Source: Cohnella abietis
GTDB taxonomy: Bacteria > Bacillota > Bacilli > Paenibacillales > Paenibacillaceae
Length of the DNA stretch: 64,000 nucleotides
NCBI RefSeq assembly: GCF_004295585.1
Contig: NZ_AP019400.1
Span: 3,570,001 to 3,634,000, forward strand
Direction: 5' to 3'
Position 1 is the first letter of the stretch; the number at the start of each line of letters is the position of its first letter. The notes under the pieces were generated by a model. It was not told the origin of the DNA. It searched no databases and saw only the letters and a program-made list of their open reading frames with translations. The translations under genes were made by a program, and so were the position numbers. Shown one piece after another: positions 18,009 to 27,320 of this stretch.

Positions 18009-19067
18009 TTGAGTAAATATTGGAGCGAATTAACCGCATCACTTGTACCGTATGTTCCTGGAGAACAGCCCAAGGATAAGCAATACATAAAGCTGAATAC
18101 GAACGAGAATCCGTATCCACCATCGCCTAAGGTTATAGCGGCTATACAGGACGCCACAAATGATGACCTGCGGCTGTATCCTGATCCAACATGCGACAAG
18201 CTAAGAGAAACTCTTGCTCATTATTATGGATTGTCCAAGGAGCATATTTTTGTAGGAAACGGCTCGGATGAAATCCTTGCGTTTGCTTTTCCTGCCTTTT
18301 TCTCGGCTAGCAAGCCTATTCTGTTCCCAGACGTTACCTATACGTTCTACCCGGTCTACGCCAAGCTTTACGGCTTGAATTATGAAATGATCCCGACGGA
18401 TGATCAGTTTAATATTGAAGCTGGGCATTATTGTAAGCCTAATGGGGGCATTATCATTCCAAACCCCAATGCGCCAACAGCGAAGTTCATCGTTCTAGAT
18501 TCTCTGGTTCAAATTCTTAATCACAATCAGGATCAAGTGGTCATTGTTGATGAGGCTTATATCGATTTTGGCGGACAATCAGCCGTTTCGTTAATTTCGG
18601 AATATCCTAATTTATTAGTTGTTCAGACGTTATCGAAATCGCGATCACTTGCCGGACTGCGCGTAGGAATGGCCATGGGGCATCCCGATCTGATCGATGG
18701 ATTAAACCGAATCAAAAATTCATTCAACTCCTATACGTTAGATCGATTGGCGATAGCAGGTGCTATAGCAGCTATAGAGGATCAGTCGTATTTCGAAATG
18801 ACGAATCGTAAGATTATCGAAACAAGAGATCGTACGACAGAGTCATTAAAACAACTTGGTTATCAGGTGATTGAATCTAAGGCCAATTTTCTCTTTGTCT
18901 CACATCCACAGCAATCAGCTGAGGTCATCTTTAATGAACTTAAGCTTAGAGGAATATTGGTGCGTTACTTCAATAAACCTAGAATAGATCAATACTTGCG
19001 AATCAGCATTGGCACAGATGAGGAAATGGATACATTAGTAGCTGTATTGCGTGAATTACAAAATTGA
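18009..19067 (+). CDS. hisC: Histidinol-phosphate aminotransferase
   Basis: A 352-residue fold-type I PLP enzyme of the HisC family, which transaminates imidazole-acetol phosphate in histidine synthesis. It shows KLNTNENPYPPSP, GNGSDEIL, NPNAPTAK, VDEAYIDF, the PLP lysine in TLSKSRSLAGLRVG, and FVSHPQ. The start is TTG at 18009 with an ideal AGGAGG at 17996-18001. It is outside any his operon, so it may be a second copy or serve aromatic amino acid transamination, as is common for stand-alone HisC in Firmicutes. Confidence 0.92.
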   Translation: MSKYWSELTASLVPYVPGEQPKDKQYIKLNTNENPYPPSPKVIAAIQDATNDDLRLYPDPTCDKLRETLAHYYGLSKEHIFVGNGSDEILAFAFPAFFSASKPILFPDVTYTFYPVYAKLYGLNYEMIPTDDQFNIEAGHYCKPNGGIIIPNPNAPTAKFIVLDSLVQILNHNQDQVVIVDEAYIDFGGQSAVSLISEYPNLLVVQTLSKSRSLAGLRVGMAMGHPDLIDGLNRIKNSFNSYTLDRLAIAGAIAAIEDQSYFEMTNRKIIETRDRTTESLKQLGYQVIESKANFLFVSHPQQSAEVIFNELKLRGILVRYFNKPRIDQYLRISIGTDEEMDTLVAVLRELQN

Positions 19068-19094
19068 TAAGATTCCACTAAAGGGGATGGCCGT

Positions 19095-20192
19095 ATGTCT
19101 AATCCACCTTCAGAGCATTCGCCGAAATGGCCCACAGAAAAAGTTGAGCTTATCCATGCAAACCCACGTTGGTTAGAAATGGGGGAGAGGCTTGTCGCCC
19201 AATTGGAAGCGCTCTTGTTTCCCCTAGGCGTTACGAGTATGGAGCATGTGGGAAGTACTTCTATTCCCGGTATTCCGGCAAAGCCCATTATAGACTTAAT
19301 GGCTCAAATTCCGACATACGATAACTTAGCTGAGCTGGTGAATGTTTTAACTCCTGAAGGGTGGAGCTACGTGCCTCCCGAATTAGATGGACGGCCATAT
19401 CGCAGATTTTTCGTAAAAAAAGACAATGACCGAAGATTAGCTCAGCTTCAACTATTTTTACAAGGAGATCCCCGCTTCGAAGAGCAATTGGCATTCAGAG
19501 ATGCATTGCTTGAACGCTCGGATTGGGCAATGGCATATGGAGAGCTTAAGGTCGTGTTAGCTGAGAGGTATCCACGCAATCGAGAGGGCTATACACAAGC
19601 CATGTCGGAGTTCATGGAAGCTATACTAAAGCAATGGAAGGGCAAGGGGACCAGAAATTTGTCAGTTGTTGATGAGAGATACCCGATTGGTCGATTTACT
19701 TATGAAGGAAAGATATCAGCTGATCAAAGAATGCAATGGATTGCTGATATTTCGCTGCTGCCGACACAGCTTTCAACGGCGTTGGAGGGACTATCGGAGG
19801 AGCAGCTAGATACGCCTTATCGCACATATGGCTGGACTGTTCGTCAGGTTGCTCATCATATTGCCGACAGCCATCTCAATAGCTTTACGAGGTTTAAGCT
19901 AGCTCTAACGGAAAAGCAGCCGACGATTAAGCCTTATTATGAAGAACAGTGGGCTTTGCTCCCGGATAGTAAGCAAGCGCCAGTTGTGTTATCAATAGCA
20001 CTAGTTACTGCTTTACATGCACGTTGGGATTATTTGCTTCAAGCAATGAGGGAAGAGGATTTTGCTAGAACGTTCCGTCATCCAGAGTCATTGAAGGTAC
20101 TTCGCTTAGATGAAGCGCTAGGCATCTATTCTTGGCATGGCCGCCATCACGTTGCCCATATTACATCGCTGCGTGGACGGATGGGCTGGTAA
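19095..20192 (+). CDS. GrpB (UPF0157) - YfiT/DinB fusion protein
   Basis: A 365-residue two-domain protein. Residues ~15-180 are a GrpB/UPF0157 nucleotidyltransferase-fold domain (MEHVGSTSIPGIPAKPIIDLM). Residues ~195-365 are a complete YfiT-type DinB four-helix domain beginning RYPIGRFTYEG, with TPYRTYGWTVRQVAHHIADSHLNS and WHGRHHVAHITSLRGRMGW, which carry the His metal ligands. YfiT-like proteins include bacillithiol S-transferases. The two families are usually separate genes; here one frame runs through a short linker (KGKGTRN) with no stop. The joined function is unknown. Confidence 0.88.
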   Translation: MSNPPSEHSPKWPTEKVELIHANPRWLEMGERLVAQLEALLFPLGVTSMEHVGSTSIPGIPAKPIIDLMAQIPTYDNLAELVNVLTPEGWSYVPPELDGRPYRRFFVKKDNDRRLAQLQLFLQGDPRFEEQLAFRDALLERSDWAMAYGELKVVLAERYPRNREGYTQAMSEFMEAILKQWKGKGTRNLSVVDERYPIGRFTYEGKISADQRMQWIADISLLPTQLSTALEGLSEEQLDTPYRTYGWTVRQVAHHIADSHLNSFTRFKLALTEKQPTIKPYYEEQWALLPDSKQAPVVLSIALVTALHARWDYLLQAMREEDFARTFRHPESLKVLRLDEALGIYSWHGRHHVAHITSLRGRMGW

Positions 20193-20201
20193 ACATAAAA
20201 T

Positions 20202-20252
20202 AAGGGCTATCCGTTAGGTCTATCTCACTTAGACCGAATGGGTAGTCCCTTT
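20202..20252. terminator. Bidirectional terminator
   Basis: A long stem with bulges: AAGGGCTA...GGTCTA pairs with TAGACC...TAGTCCCTTT. It lies between the convergent fusion gene and the response regulator. Confidence 0.75.
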
Positions 20253-20273
20253 GTTTATAACAATTTTTGTCTG

Positions 20274-20981
20274 CTATCTTATAAATTTGTAACCGACACC
20301 CCATACTGTTTTAATAAACTGAGGTTCCTTCGGATTTTTCTCCAGCTTGCGTCTTAGGTTAGTGACGTGAACATCAATGGCTCGATCGTTAATAAAGGAG
20401 TCAATACCACGAACAGCATTGATTAATTCCTCTCTGCTGAAGACACGGTTAGGATGCTGGTAGAATAGTCTCATGATCTCATATTCGGAGAAGGTTGTCT
20501 CTATATGCTCTCCGTCTAGAACGATTGTTCTGCGCTCTAAATCTAGTGTTAGTCCTTGTTGTACTTCCGTAGCAATAGTAGAATCTTCGTTCTTATATAC
20601 TACTGCCAACGGTTTAGCGCTTGACGTTCGTCGCAATACAGCGTCCATACGCACCTTAAGCTCCTGCATACTGAATGGCTTAACTAGAAAATCATCGGCT
20701 CCTGAGCTGATGGCCTGAATACGAACAGTAACAGATGGCTTCATGGAGATGACGATAATAGGAATCGCTGTAAGCTGTCTAAACTCCGCGCATAGCTCGG
20801 TTCCGCTAGCATCGGGAAGCATAAGGTCAAGCAATAGAATGTCAGGCTGATAAGAGTCGAGCGCGAACTTACCTTCACGAGCCGATTCTACCCGCTGAAC
20901 ATCAAACTGCTCTTCCGTGAGATAGAGAGTGAGCATTTCTCCGATGATAGGATCATCTTCAATAACAAGTACTCTTGTCAA
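20274..20981 (-). CDS. OmpR/PhoB-family response regulator
   Basis: A 235-residue regulator. The receiver domain has the acidic pair IEDD, the phospho-acceptor Asp in DILLLDLMLPDASG and Lys in FLVKPFS. The DNA-binding winged helix ends NDRAIDVHVTNLRRKLEKN and KTVWGVGYKF. A TTG start at 20981 is preferred because AAAGGG lies about 10 bp upstream; the frame stays open to an ATG at 21020 with poor spacing. The hybrid kinase gene ends 88 bp upstream of this start on the same strand, so the two probably form a pair. Confidence 0.88.
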   Translation of the reverse strand: MTRVLVIEDDPIIGEMLTLYLTEEQFDVQRVESAREGKFALDSYQPDILLLDLMLPDASGTELCAEFRQLTAIPIIVISMKPSVTVRIQAISSGADDFLVKPFSMQELKVRMDAVLRRTSSAKPLAVVYKNEDSTIATEVQQGLTLDLERRTIVLDGEHIETTFSEYEIMRLFYQHPNRVFSREELINAVRGIDSFINDRAIDVHVTNLRRKLEKNPKEPQFIKTVWGVGYKFIR

Positions 20982-21069
20982 TTCAGTCACACCCTTTAAG
21001 AGTTTGTTAAGAATGCTCATACTTTGCTAACATTTGGTTAATAATTCTATTATATATTGTCGAATGGCG

Positions 21070-24000
21070 TTAGTCTAACCCCTTTTTTGACAGATCAGTA
21101 AGAATAGAATTTTTGATGCTTGTCTGAATGGTTACAATAACCTGATTGAGCGACTTATATAGTTTTGCTATGATCTCTGGCACATCTCCATTCTCTAGCA
21201 GTATTCTTTCGGCTAATGCAGCGTTTTCTTGTACTTCGGTTGCTCCTAAATGCCCGGCTGCTCCACTTAAGGAATGAACAAATCTTATAGCATTACTTTT
21301 ATCTGACTCTACTAATAGACGATCTAATATAATTTCCGCATTGGAATATTGCTGGCAGAAGCTATCTAGTAGCTGCATGTATAGCTTGCTCTTGCCATCT
21401 AAGCGATGTAAGGCGAGCGATACATTTAGTCCAGGGGTTTCTGGCCAATTCAATGCATAGACCACTGCTGGAGTGAAGGAAGGAGCTAGTTTGTCTGGAA
21501 GCCATCCGGCAAGCACTGCAAATAAAACGTCCGGTTGAATAGGCTTAGTAATTATATCATTCATCCCTGCAGCTATACATTTAATATGCTGTTCCTCGGT
21601 AACATCAGCAGTTAATGCAATAATAGGGAGCCGCTCAGGAGAGAATGTTTTACGGATTTGAATGCTTGTTTCGATTCCATCCATCATCGGCATGTGCAAA
21701 TCCATAAGAATTAAATCCACAGTCGTTTGCTCTAGTAGCCGTAGTGCCTCTTGTCCAGAGTCCATAATAACGACCTCAAATCCTTGCTGCTCTAATAGCT
21801 GCTTAGCGACGAGTCTATTAATGATTTGATCATCTACAACAAGTATCCGTGACGATAGAGCAGTAGGTTCTTTATCTATTGCCTGAGTAGTAGAGATTCT
21901 GTTACTTATAGAGCTAGGAGTCTGCTGGTTCGTCATTTGATTGGCTATGACACTAATAATTTGCTGAACCTGTAGGGAAGAGGCAGGCTTTACAAGCACT
22001 CCCGCTGGTTTATGCTCATCATCTAAGTACTGTAAAGCATCACGACCAAGTAGAGTAGTAGAGGAGATGGCTTTAACTCCAAACCTATCTAATTGGCTCT
22101 TCCAGCTTATCCACGTTTCCTCTCCATGCATGTCTCCCGCTTCCATATCGATAATAACGAGATCTAACCGCTCCTTATCAAGTAAATTTTTCACTTGGTC
22201 CCAGTTGGAGAAGGTAAATACTTTATAGCCGAAGGTGGACAGCAGCTTATACCAATGCTCGGCAACCTGAGTCTGATCCTCAAGCACTGCAATTGTAAAA
22301 TGATAGCTAGGCTCGTCAATTATAGTCTGTTGGGTCGTTTTTTCAGGTGCTAACGGAAGAGTAAGCCTGAACCTAAAGGTGCTGCCGACCTGATAGGTGC
22401 TCTCCACAGAGATATGGCCACCCATCCGTTCGATTAACGTATGAGAGATAACTAGACCAAGACCGGTACCCCCGTATTTTCGGCTTGTTTTCTCATCTGC
22501 CTGAACGAATGGAGCAAACAATTGCTTACGCTGCTGCTCAGTCAACCCAATTCCAGTGTCTTTCACCTCGAATTCTAGAAGGGCTTGTTTATTAAACTGC
22601 TCTATCAATGAGATTCTAAGTTCTATTAAGCCGAAATTTGTAAATTTAATCGCATTGCTACACAAATTAAGCAGAACCTGCTCCAATCGAGTAGGATCGC
22701 CAATTAGGTTAGGAATACGTGAATCAGCATGAATAATAAAGTCGACAGGCTTCGGACCCAGGAGCACAGAGAAGATGCCACTAAGCCGTTGTAAAGATTC
22801 CTCTAAGCAAAAAGGAACCTGCTCAAGAAATAACTTATCGGCCTCCAGCTTAGAGAAGTCCAGAATGTCATTAAGGATACGAAGTAAATTTTGTGACGAC
22901 TCCGATACCTGGCGTAAGTAATCCTCCTGGATTTCCGACAATTCGGACCGCTGCAGAAGATAGGTTAAGCCAATGATTCCGTTTAATGGCGTACGAATCT
23001 CATGACTCATCCGAGCAAGGAAAGAGCTCTTCGCTTCATTGGCCTCATCGGCTGCATCCTTCGCTTGGACAAGCTGTCTCTGTGTTTCTTTCTGCTCGGA
23101 AATGTCTCTTATTATAGAAGAGAAGAATGTATCTCTACCCTCATCTGTGTGGTGGGCAACCACGGTAATAGATGCGATCTGAACTTGTCCGTTGACGCCA
23201 ATGATTTCAGTCTCACTTTGCCAGAAGCCGTGCTTTTGCGCCTCAGTGAGCCCATCAGCAAACTTAACAGTAGTAGGAATTGGCATATATTGGCTAAGCT
23301 GATTGTTGTATTCATCGAGTGATTCAATACCTAGTAAAGAATGCCCCGCTTGATTGAGATAGAAAATATGACCACGCATATCAAAGGAAGCGATCATATC
23401 ATGCGCGCTCTCCAGAATTTCTAGAAGTCTAATATTCGTCTCTGTCGCTTGCTTGATATCACTTATATCTCTAGCAATAAGCACATAACCCTTCGTTCTT
23501 CCATCTGGATGGCGAATAATACTAGGGTTCACAGTGACAAGCAAACGTGTGTTCTCACGATTAATCCAAGTCCATTCCCAATCGGGCAGGAAGCCCTTGT
23601 GTGAGAGTACGAACAGAACAGCTTCATCCGGCGTGACGATTCGACCCAGCTTGTCGGAATAATACTGAGCTCGCTCTTGAAGCTGGTTCTGGTCATGCCA
23701 GAGCAAGAGAGATTTTCTTCCGAGCACTTCATTCTCAGTATAACCGAGCATTTCCTCCGCACGTTTGTTATAAGAAGTAATAACGAAGCGGGAGTCCGTT
23801 ACGATCATTGCATATTGGTTGTGGTGAATGAACGCTTGAAAGGGCTCAAACAATTCCTGTAAATTGTTGATCATGCCATTAATTGAGCTTGCCAGTATCC
23901 CCATTTCATCCTTACTTTGGATGTCTAAGGGGGGCGTATAGAAGTTTCCAGCAGCAACATTTTTGGTAACCTGAACGACTTGCTTAAGGCGATTGAGAAT

Positions 24001-24906
24001 GGACTTCTGAGTTAGAAGGTATAGAAATAGGCCTAGAATAACTTCAGTTGACGCAATTAGCCCCATATTAATCCAGAGAGAATGGCGCAGTGGGGCCTCG
24101 AATTCCTTTTTTGCCACCGAAAAAACCGCATACCAGTCCTTTCCTGGTATTTTCACATAAAACATCTTTAGCATCCGCCCGAATACCATTGCTTCACCGT
24201 AGCCCTCGTCGCTGCTTTTTAACTGTTCAGAAAATTGAAGAAGACCTGGCTCTTCTCTTATGTAATTACGCTTTAAAATTAATGATATATTCTTGTGGTA
24301 TAAGAGGTTAGTGTCACTATCGATTAGAACTACATCACTATCCTTGTACTCTGTTGATCTAAGCTCTAACTGTGCATTAAATAACAATGTTGAATCTAGA
24401 GCGAGTCCAATAACGCTTTCTATCCTATTAGAGCTGTTGTAATAGGGAATCATAAGCCAGATAGTAGGTTCACCTGCTGAATCCAGCATAGGATTAGAAT
24501 AAGCAGGAATTCCTTTAAGCGCGTTCTGGTAAGCAGGGATATGACCCACTTGAAGCTCTGTTCCATCTGACATGGACATAGACCCAAGGGGGCTTGCTAT
24601 TCCGATATTTCTCGCTGTCAGATTGGTCAAAGGGACTTGGCGTTTCAAAAATTGGAGCTGCTGTTCCGTTGTTGTCATTGTTGTGGGCATCGATCGGCTA
24701 ATTAATTCGACTTCCTTCATTTTAAGAGATAGCATCGTGTTGAGATTGGCAATAGTGCTCTTGAGGTTGGACATGCTGTGATTCTCGAGCTGTTGGTTCA
24801 TCTGCTTGTTGGAGGTTTCGTAATTAATTAGGTTCATGGATATAAAAGATATGGTATTAATCAGCACTAGCACAATAACGATCTTAAAGCGAAGAGATCG
24901 GAACAT
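21070..24906 (-). CDS. Large hybrid sensor histidine kinase (Cache-HAMP-PAS-PAS-HisKA-HATPase-REC-REC-HPt)
   Basis: A 1278-residue membrane kinase. Order by residue: helix 1 (5-25), an extracytoplasmic Cache-like sensor (~30-270), helix 2 (~278-300), HAMP, PAS (~365-485) and PAS (~495-605), HisKA with SHEIRTPLNG (His near 635), HATPase with NAIKF, DTGIGL and GTGLGL, a first receiver (~870-985) with Asp in LVIIDMEAGD, a second receiver (~1020-1140) with LILMDLHMPMMDG, and an HPt domain (~1180-1270) with FVHSLSGAAGHLGA. This is a complete intramolecular phosphorelay that could hand phosphate to the OmpR-type regulator encoded downstream. The ATG at 24906 is chosen over a TTG three codons earlier. 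The ligand is unknown. Confidence 0.9.
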   Translation of the reverse strand: MFRSLRFKIVIVLVLINTISFISMNLINYETSNKQMNQQLENHSMSNLKSTIANLNTMLSLKMKEVELISRSMPTTMTTTEQQLQFLKRQVPLTNLTARNIGIASPLGSMSMSDGTELQVGHIPAYQNALKGIPAYSNPMLDSAGEPTIWLMIPYYNSSNRIESVIGLALDSTLLFNAQLELRSTEYKDSDVVLIDSDTNLLYHKNISLILKRNYIREEPGLLQFSEQLKSSDEGYGEAMVFGRMLKMFYVKIPGKDWYAVFSVAKKEFEAPLRHSLWINMGLIASTEVILGLFLYLLTQKSILNRLKQVVQVTKNVAAGNFYTPPLDIQSKDEMGILASSINGMINNLQELFEPFQAFIHHNQYAMIVTDSRFVITSYNKRAEEMLGYTENEVLGRKSLLLWHDQNQLQERAQYYSDKLGRIVTPDEAVLFVLSHKGFLPDWEWTWINRENTRLLVTVNPSIIRHPDGRTKGYVLIARDISDIKQATETNIRLLEILESAHDMIASFDMRGHIFYLNQAGHSLLGIESLDEYNNQLSQYMPIPTTVKFADGLTEAQKHGFWQSETEIIGVNGQVQIASITVVAHHTDEGRDTFFSSIIRDISEQKETQRQLVQAKDAADEANEAKSSFLARMSHEIRTPLNGIIGLTYLLQRSELSEIQEDYLRQVSESSQNLLRILNDILDFSKLEADKLFLEQVPFCLEESLQRLSGIFSVLLGPKPVDFIIHADSRIPNLIGDPTRLEQVLLNLCSNAIKFTNFGLIELRISLIEQFNKQALLEFEVKDTGIGLTEQQRKQLFAPFVQADEKTSRKYGGTGLGLVISHTLIERMGGHISVESTYQVGSTFRFRLTLPLAPEKTTQQTIIDEPSYHFTIAVLEDQTQVAEHWYKLLSTFGYKVFTFSNWDQVKNLLDKERLDLVIIDMEAGDMHGEETWISWKSQLDRFGVKAISSTTLLGRDALQYLDDEHKPAGVLVKPASSLQVQQIISVIANQMTNQQTPSSISNRISTTQAIDKEPTALSSRILVVDDQIINRLVAKQLLEQQGFEVVIMDSGQEALRLLEQTTVDLILMDLHMPMMDGIETSIQIRKTFSPERLPIIALTADVTEEQHIKCIAAGMNDIITKPIQPDVLFAVLAGWLPDKLAPSFTPAVVYALNWPETPGLNVSLALHRLDGKSKLYMQLLDSFCQQYSNAEIILDRLLVESDKSNAIRFVHSLSGAAGHLGATEVQENAALAERILLENGDVPEIIAKLYKSLNQVIVTIQTSIKNSILTDLSKKGLD

Positions 24907-25077
24907 GCAGATCAAAACCCCCGAATATGTTTAGATTATTTATTTCTATTAGCGAAATTCATAGAAAACAAATACATGATATGGAAATAAACTAATACTT
25001 TGTCTCTATCATAACGAATATGAGCAGTAATCGACAGACCTAACTTTAGAGGCAGGAGAGGGGATTTTCGGAAAAAA

Positions 25078-25371
25078 ATGTTAGAGCAAAGGACGGAGTG
25101 GCAAGTTAAGAGTATAACGGATTCCAAATCTAATCACATAATTGAAGCTTTCGGGGATAGATATGGGTTAACGAGTATGGAGACAGAAGTATTACGGTTG
25201 CTCGTACTGTTCGGGTTCGAGGATGAGGAGATTATTACGATAATCCAATGCTCGCCTGACACTCTGGACAATCTTTTGTCGGTTTTGATGCTGAAATCAA
25301 GAACACATTCTACCCGAGAGCTACAGGCGCTATTCTTACGTTACGTCATGCAGCAAGAGCTTTCAGCCTAA
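25078..25371 (+). CDS. Small LuxR/GerE-like helix-turn-helix protein
   Basis: A 97-residue protein transcribed away from the hybrid kinase gene. From residue ~28 it follows the LuxR/GerE HTH outline (YGLTSMETEVLRLLVLFGFEDEEI, then CSPDTLDNLLSVLMLKS), but the recognition helix is acidic and poor in basic residues, so it may be a degenerate or protein-interacting HTH rather than a DNA binder. GGAGAGG lies unusually far (16 bp) from the ATG. No other domain is present. Confidence that it is a gene is moderate. Confidence 0.6.
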   Translation: MLEQRTEWQVKSITDSKSNHIIEAFGDRYGLTSMETEVLRLLVLFGFEDEEIITIIQCSPDTLDNLLSVLMLKSRTHSTRELQALFLRYVMQQELSA

Positions 25372-25383
25372 GCGGCGAAAGCT
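25358..25383. terminator. Hairpin at the end of the small HTH gene
   Basis: AGCTTTC-A-GCC pairs with GGC-GAAAGCT around a 5-nt loop and spans the stop codon. There is no T-run, so termination is only suggested. Confidence 0.4.
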
Positions 25384-25425
25384 AAGCCTGTAGCTATAAC
25401 TATGATTAACATTTGGTTAACATCA

Positions 25426-26622
25426 TTAATTATTGGCACCTGAAATAGGAAGCAGCACTGTAAACACAGCACCAGTTCCAGCACCGGCTTTGTTCCTGGC
25501 CGTTACTTCACCACCGTGCATCTCAATGATTTTCTTAACAATTGATAATCCAAGACCACTGCCGCTGTTAAGACGCTCACGGGATTGGTCTTCTTTATAA
25601 AATCGTTCAAATAAATGAAGTAACGCTTTGTCTGACACACCGATCCCGCTGTCGGCAATTTCTATTCGAATATGACGCTCCTGCTTGGCGATATGCAAGC
25701 TTATGATTCCATTGTCTGGTGTAAACTTAATGCTGTTGTGGAGCAGGTTGACCCATACCTGATTCATCAAGTCTTCATCTGCTAGAACAGAGATTTCAGG
25801 CAGATCTACGTCCATTTCGATATTCTTTTCTTGCCATAAGGGCTCGCAAGCGAGAATAATATGGCGAAGCTGACGATCAAGTCGAAAAGGCTTTAATTCA
25901 AAGGGGTGATGCTTCGTTTCCAAGGAAGTCAGCTTAAGCAAATTATCGCTCATTCTTGATAGCCTCTTGCTTTCCGTCTCAATGATTTCAAGATAATGCT
26001 TACGGGTATGGAGAGGAAGGTCTTCATTCTGCAATGCCCGAGCAAATCCCGTTATAGAGGTTAACGGAGATTGAATTTCATGGGAAACGTTAGAAATGAA
26101 TTCTTGGCGCATTTTCTCCATCTGACTTAATTCAGATGCCATTTCGTTAAAGCTCAAAACTAAGGGTCCGAATTGCCCCAAAAAGGGTGTATTTGTTTCA
26201 AGATTAACATCGAAATTTCCTTTGGCAAGCTGCTTCATAGCATTAATCATTTGCAAGAACCAATCCATCTGGCGACGTACAGGTGCGATGAAAACACGAA
26301 TTAAATTAATTAAAATAAAGATGAAGGTTAAAGCCAATATTACCGTTAAATATTGCCGTATAATAGTGTGTCCATATTCTGGAAACCATGTCCGGCTAAT
26401 TAATCCCATAACATAGTAAGCAGATGCCCAGCCTATAGCGATCAAAGCATGAATGGAAAAAATACCAAGGAAAATCCACTTTGTAGATGGTCGAAGCTGC
26501 CTGCCGAGCTCTCTCATATGGGTTCTGTGAGCTTTGTTTTCCCGCCATCTATCCCTCAGGTTAAATTTTTTCTTATGTCCATTTTGCTTGATCTTCTCTC
26601 GACGTTCCTGCCTGCTACTCAT
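25426..26622 (-). CDS. Sensor histidine kinase (HAMP-HisKA-HATPase)
   Basis: A 398-residue kinase with a basic cytoplasmic N-terminus (~45 residues), two helices (~48-73 and ~90-110) separated by only ~15 outside residues, a HAMP domain, HisKA with SNVSHEIQSPLTSITGF and HATPase with NSIKFTPDN, DSGIGV and GSGLGLSIVKK. The tiny external loop suggests sensing within the membrane. Its ATG overlaps the stop of the response regulator gene by 4 bp (ATGA), so the pair is translationally coupled. The upstream ABC exporter gene points to a role in envelope stress or drug response; that is inference. Confidence 0.9.
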   Translation of the reverse strand: MSSRQERREKIKQNGHKKKFNLRDRWRENKAHRTHMRELGRQLRPSTKWIFLGIFSIHALIAIGWASAYYVMGLISRTWFPEYGHTIIRQYLTVILALTFIFILINLIRVFIAPVRRQMDWFLQMINAMKQLAKGNFDVNLETNTPFLGQFGPLVLSFNEMASELSQMEKMRQEFISNVSHEIQSPLTSITGFARALQNEDLPLHTRKHYLEIIETESKRLSRMSDNLLKLTSLETKHHPFELKPFRLDRQLRHIILACEPLWQEKNIEMDVDLPEISVLADEDLMNQVWVNLLHNSIKFTPDNGIISLHIAKQERHIRIEIADSGIGVSDKALLHLFERFYKEDQSRERLNSGSGLGLSIVKKIIEMHGGEVTARNKAGAGTGAVFTVLLPISGANN

Positions 26623-27293
26623 GTCGACACCTCCAGTCGATAGCCAAGCCCGCGAATGGTTGTAATCCGAAAGCCGTATTGACCATCTGGAAACCGTTCG
26701 CGAAGCCGCTTAATATGCACATCGACTGTTCGCTCATCACCTTCATAATCAAATCCCCAGATTTGCTCGATTAATTGCTCTCGTGAGAACGTTTTACCTG
26801 GATAGCTCGCTAGCTTGAACAATAGCTCGAATTCTTTAAGTGGAAGAGTAAGCGATTGGTCACCGGTCTGAATCGTGAAGATTTTCCTATTCAGCTGGAT
26901 GCTGCCTACCGTCACATTCTGGGATATCGAAATTCGGTAACGCTTAAGAAGAGCCTTTACTCTCGCTATTAACTCCATGGGCTCGAATGGCTTTACCATG
27001 TAGTCGTCTGTGCCAAGCTGAAAGCCTTTAACCTTCTGCATCGTTTCACCCTTAGCGGTGAGCATAAGCAGTGGCATCTCATAGTGCTCACGCAGCTGCC
27101 GACACAGCTCCCAGCCATCCATCTGAGGCATCATAATGTCTAGAATGACCATATCTACTGTTATTGTTTCTAATAAAGACAGAGCGTGAGCCCCATTATT
27201 TGCTTCAACGACATCGAATCCTTCTTGCAAGAGAAATACCTTTACTAATTCCCGGATAAACGGGTCGTCATCTACAATTAATATTTTAGTCAT
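26619..27293 (-). CDS. OmpR/PhoB-family response regulator
   Basis: A 224-residue regulator with receiver elements IVDDD, VILDIMMPQMDG (phospho-Asp) and YMVKPFEP, and a winged helix ending DERTVDVHIKRLRERF and TTIRGLGYRLE. It is the partner of the downstream-coupled histidine kinase. It starts 27 bp after the ABC exporter gene on the same strand, with GGAG ahead of the ATG, so exporter, regulator and kinase are one operon in that order. Confidence 0.92.
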   Translation of the reverse strand: MTKILIVDDDPFIRELVKVFLLQEGFDVVEANNGAHALSLLETITVDMVILDIMMPQMDGWELCRQLREHYEMPLLMLTAKGETMQKVKGFQLGTDDYMVKPFEPMELIARVKALLKRYRISISQNVTVGSIQLNRKIFTIQTGDQSLTLPLKEFELLFKLASYPGKTFSREQLIEQIWGFDYEGDERTVDVHIKRLRERFPDGQYGFRITTIRGLGYRLEVST

Positions 27294-27320
27294 GAACAGT
27301 AACTCCTCTCATATTAAGAA

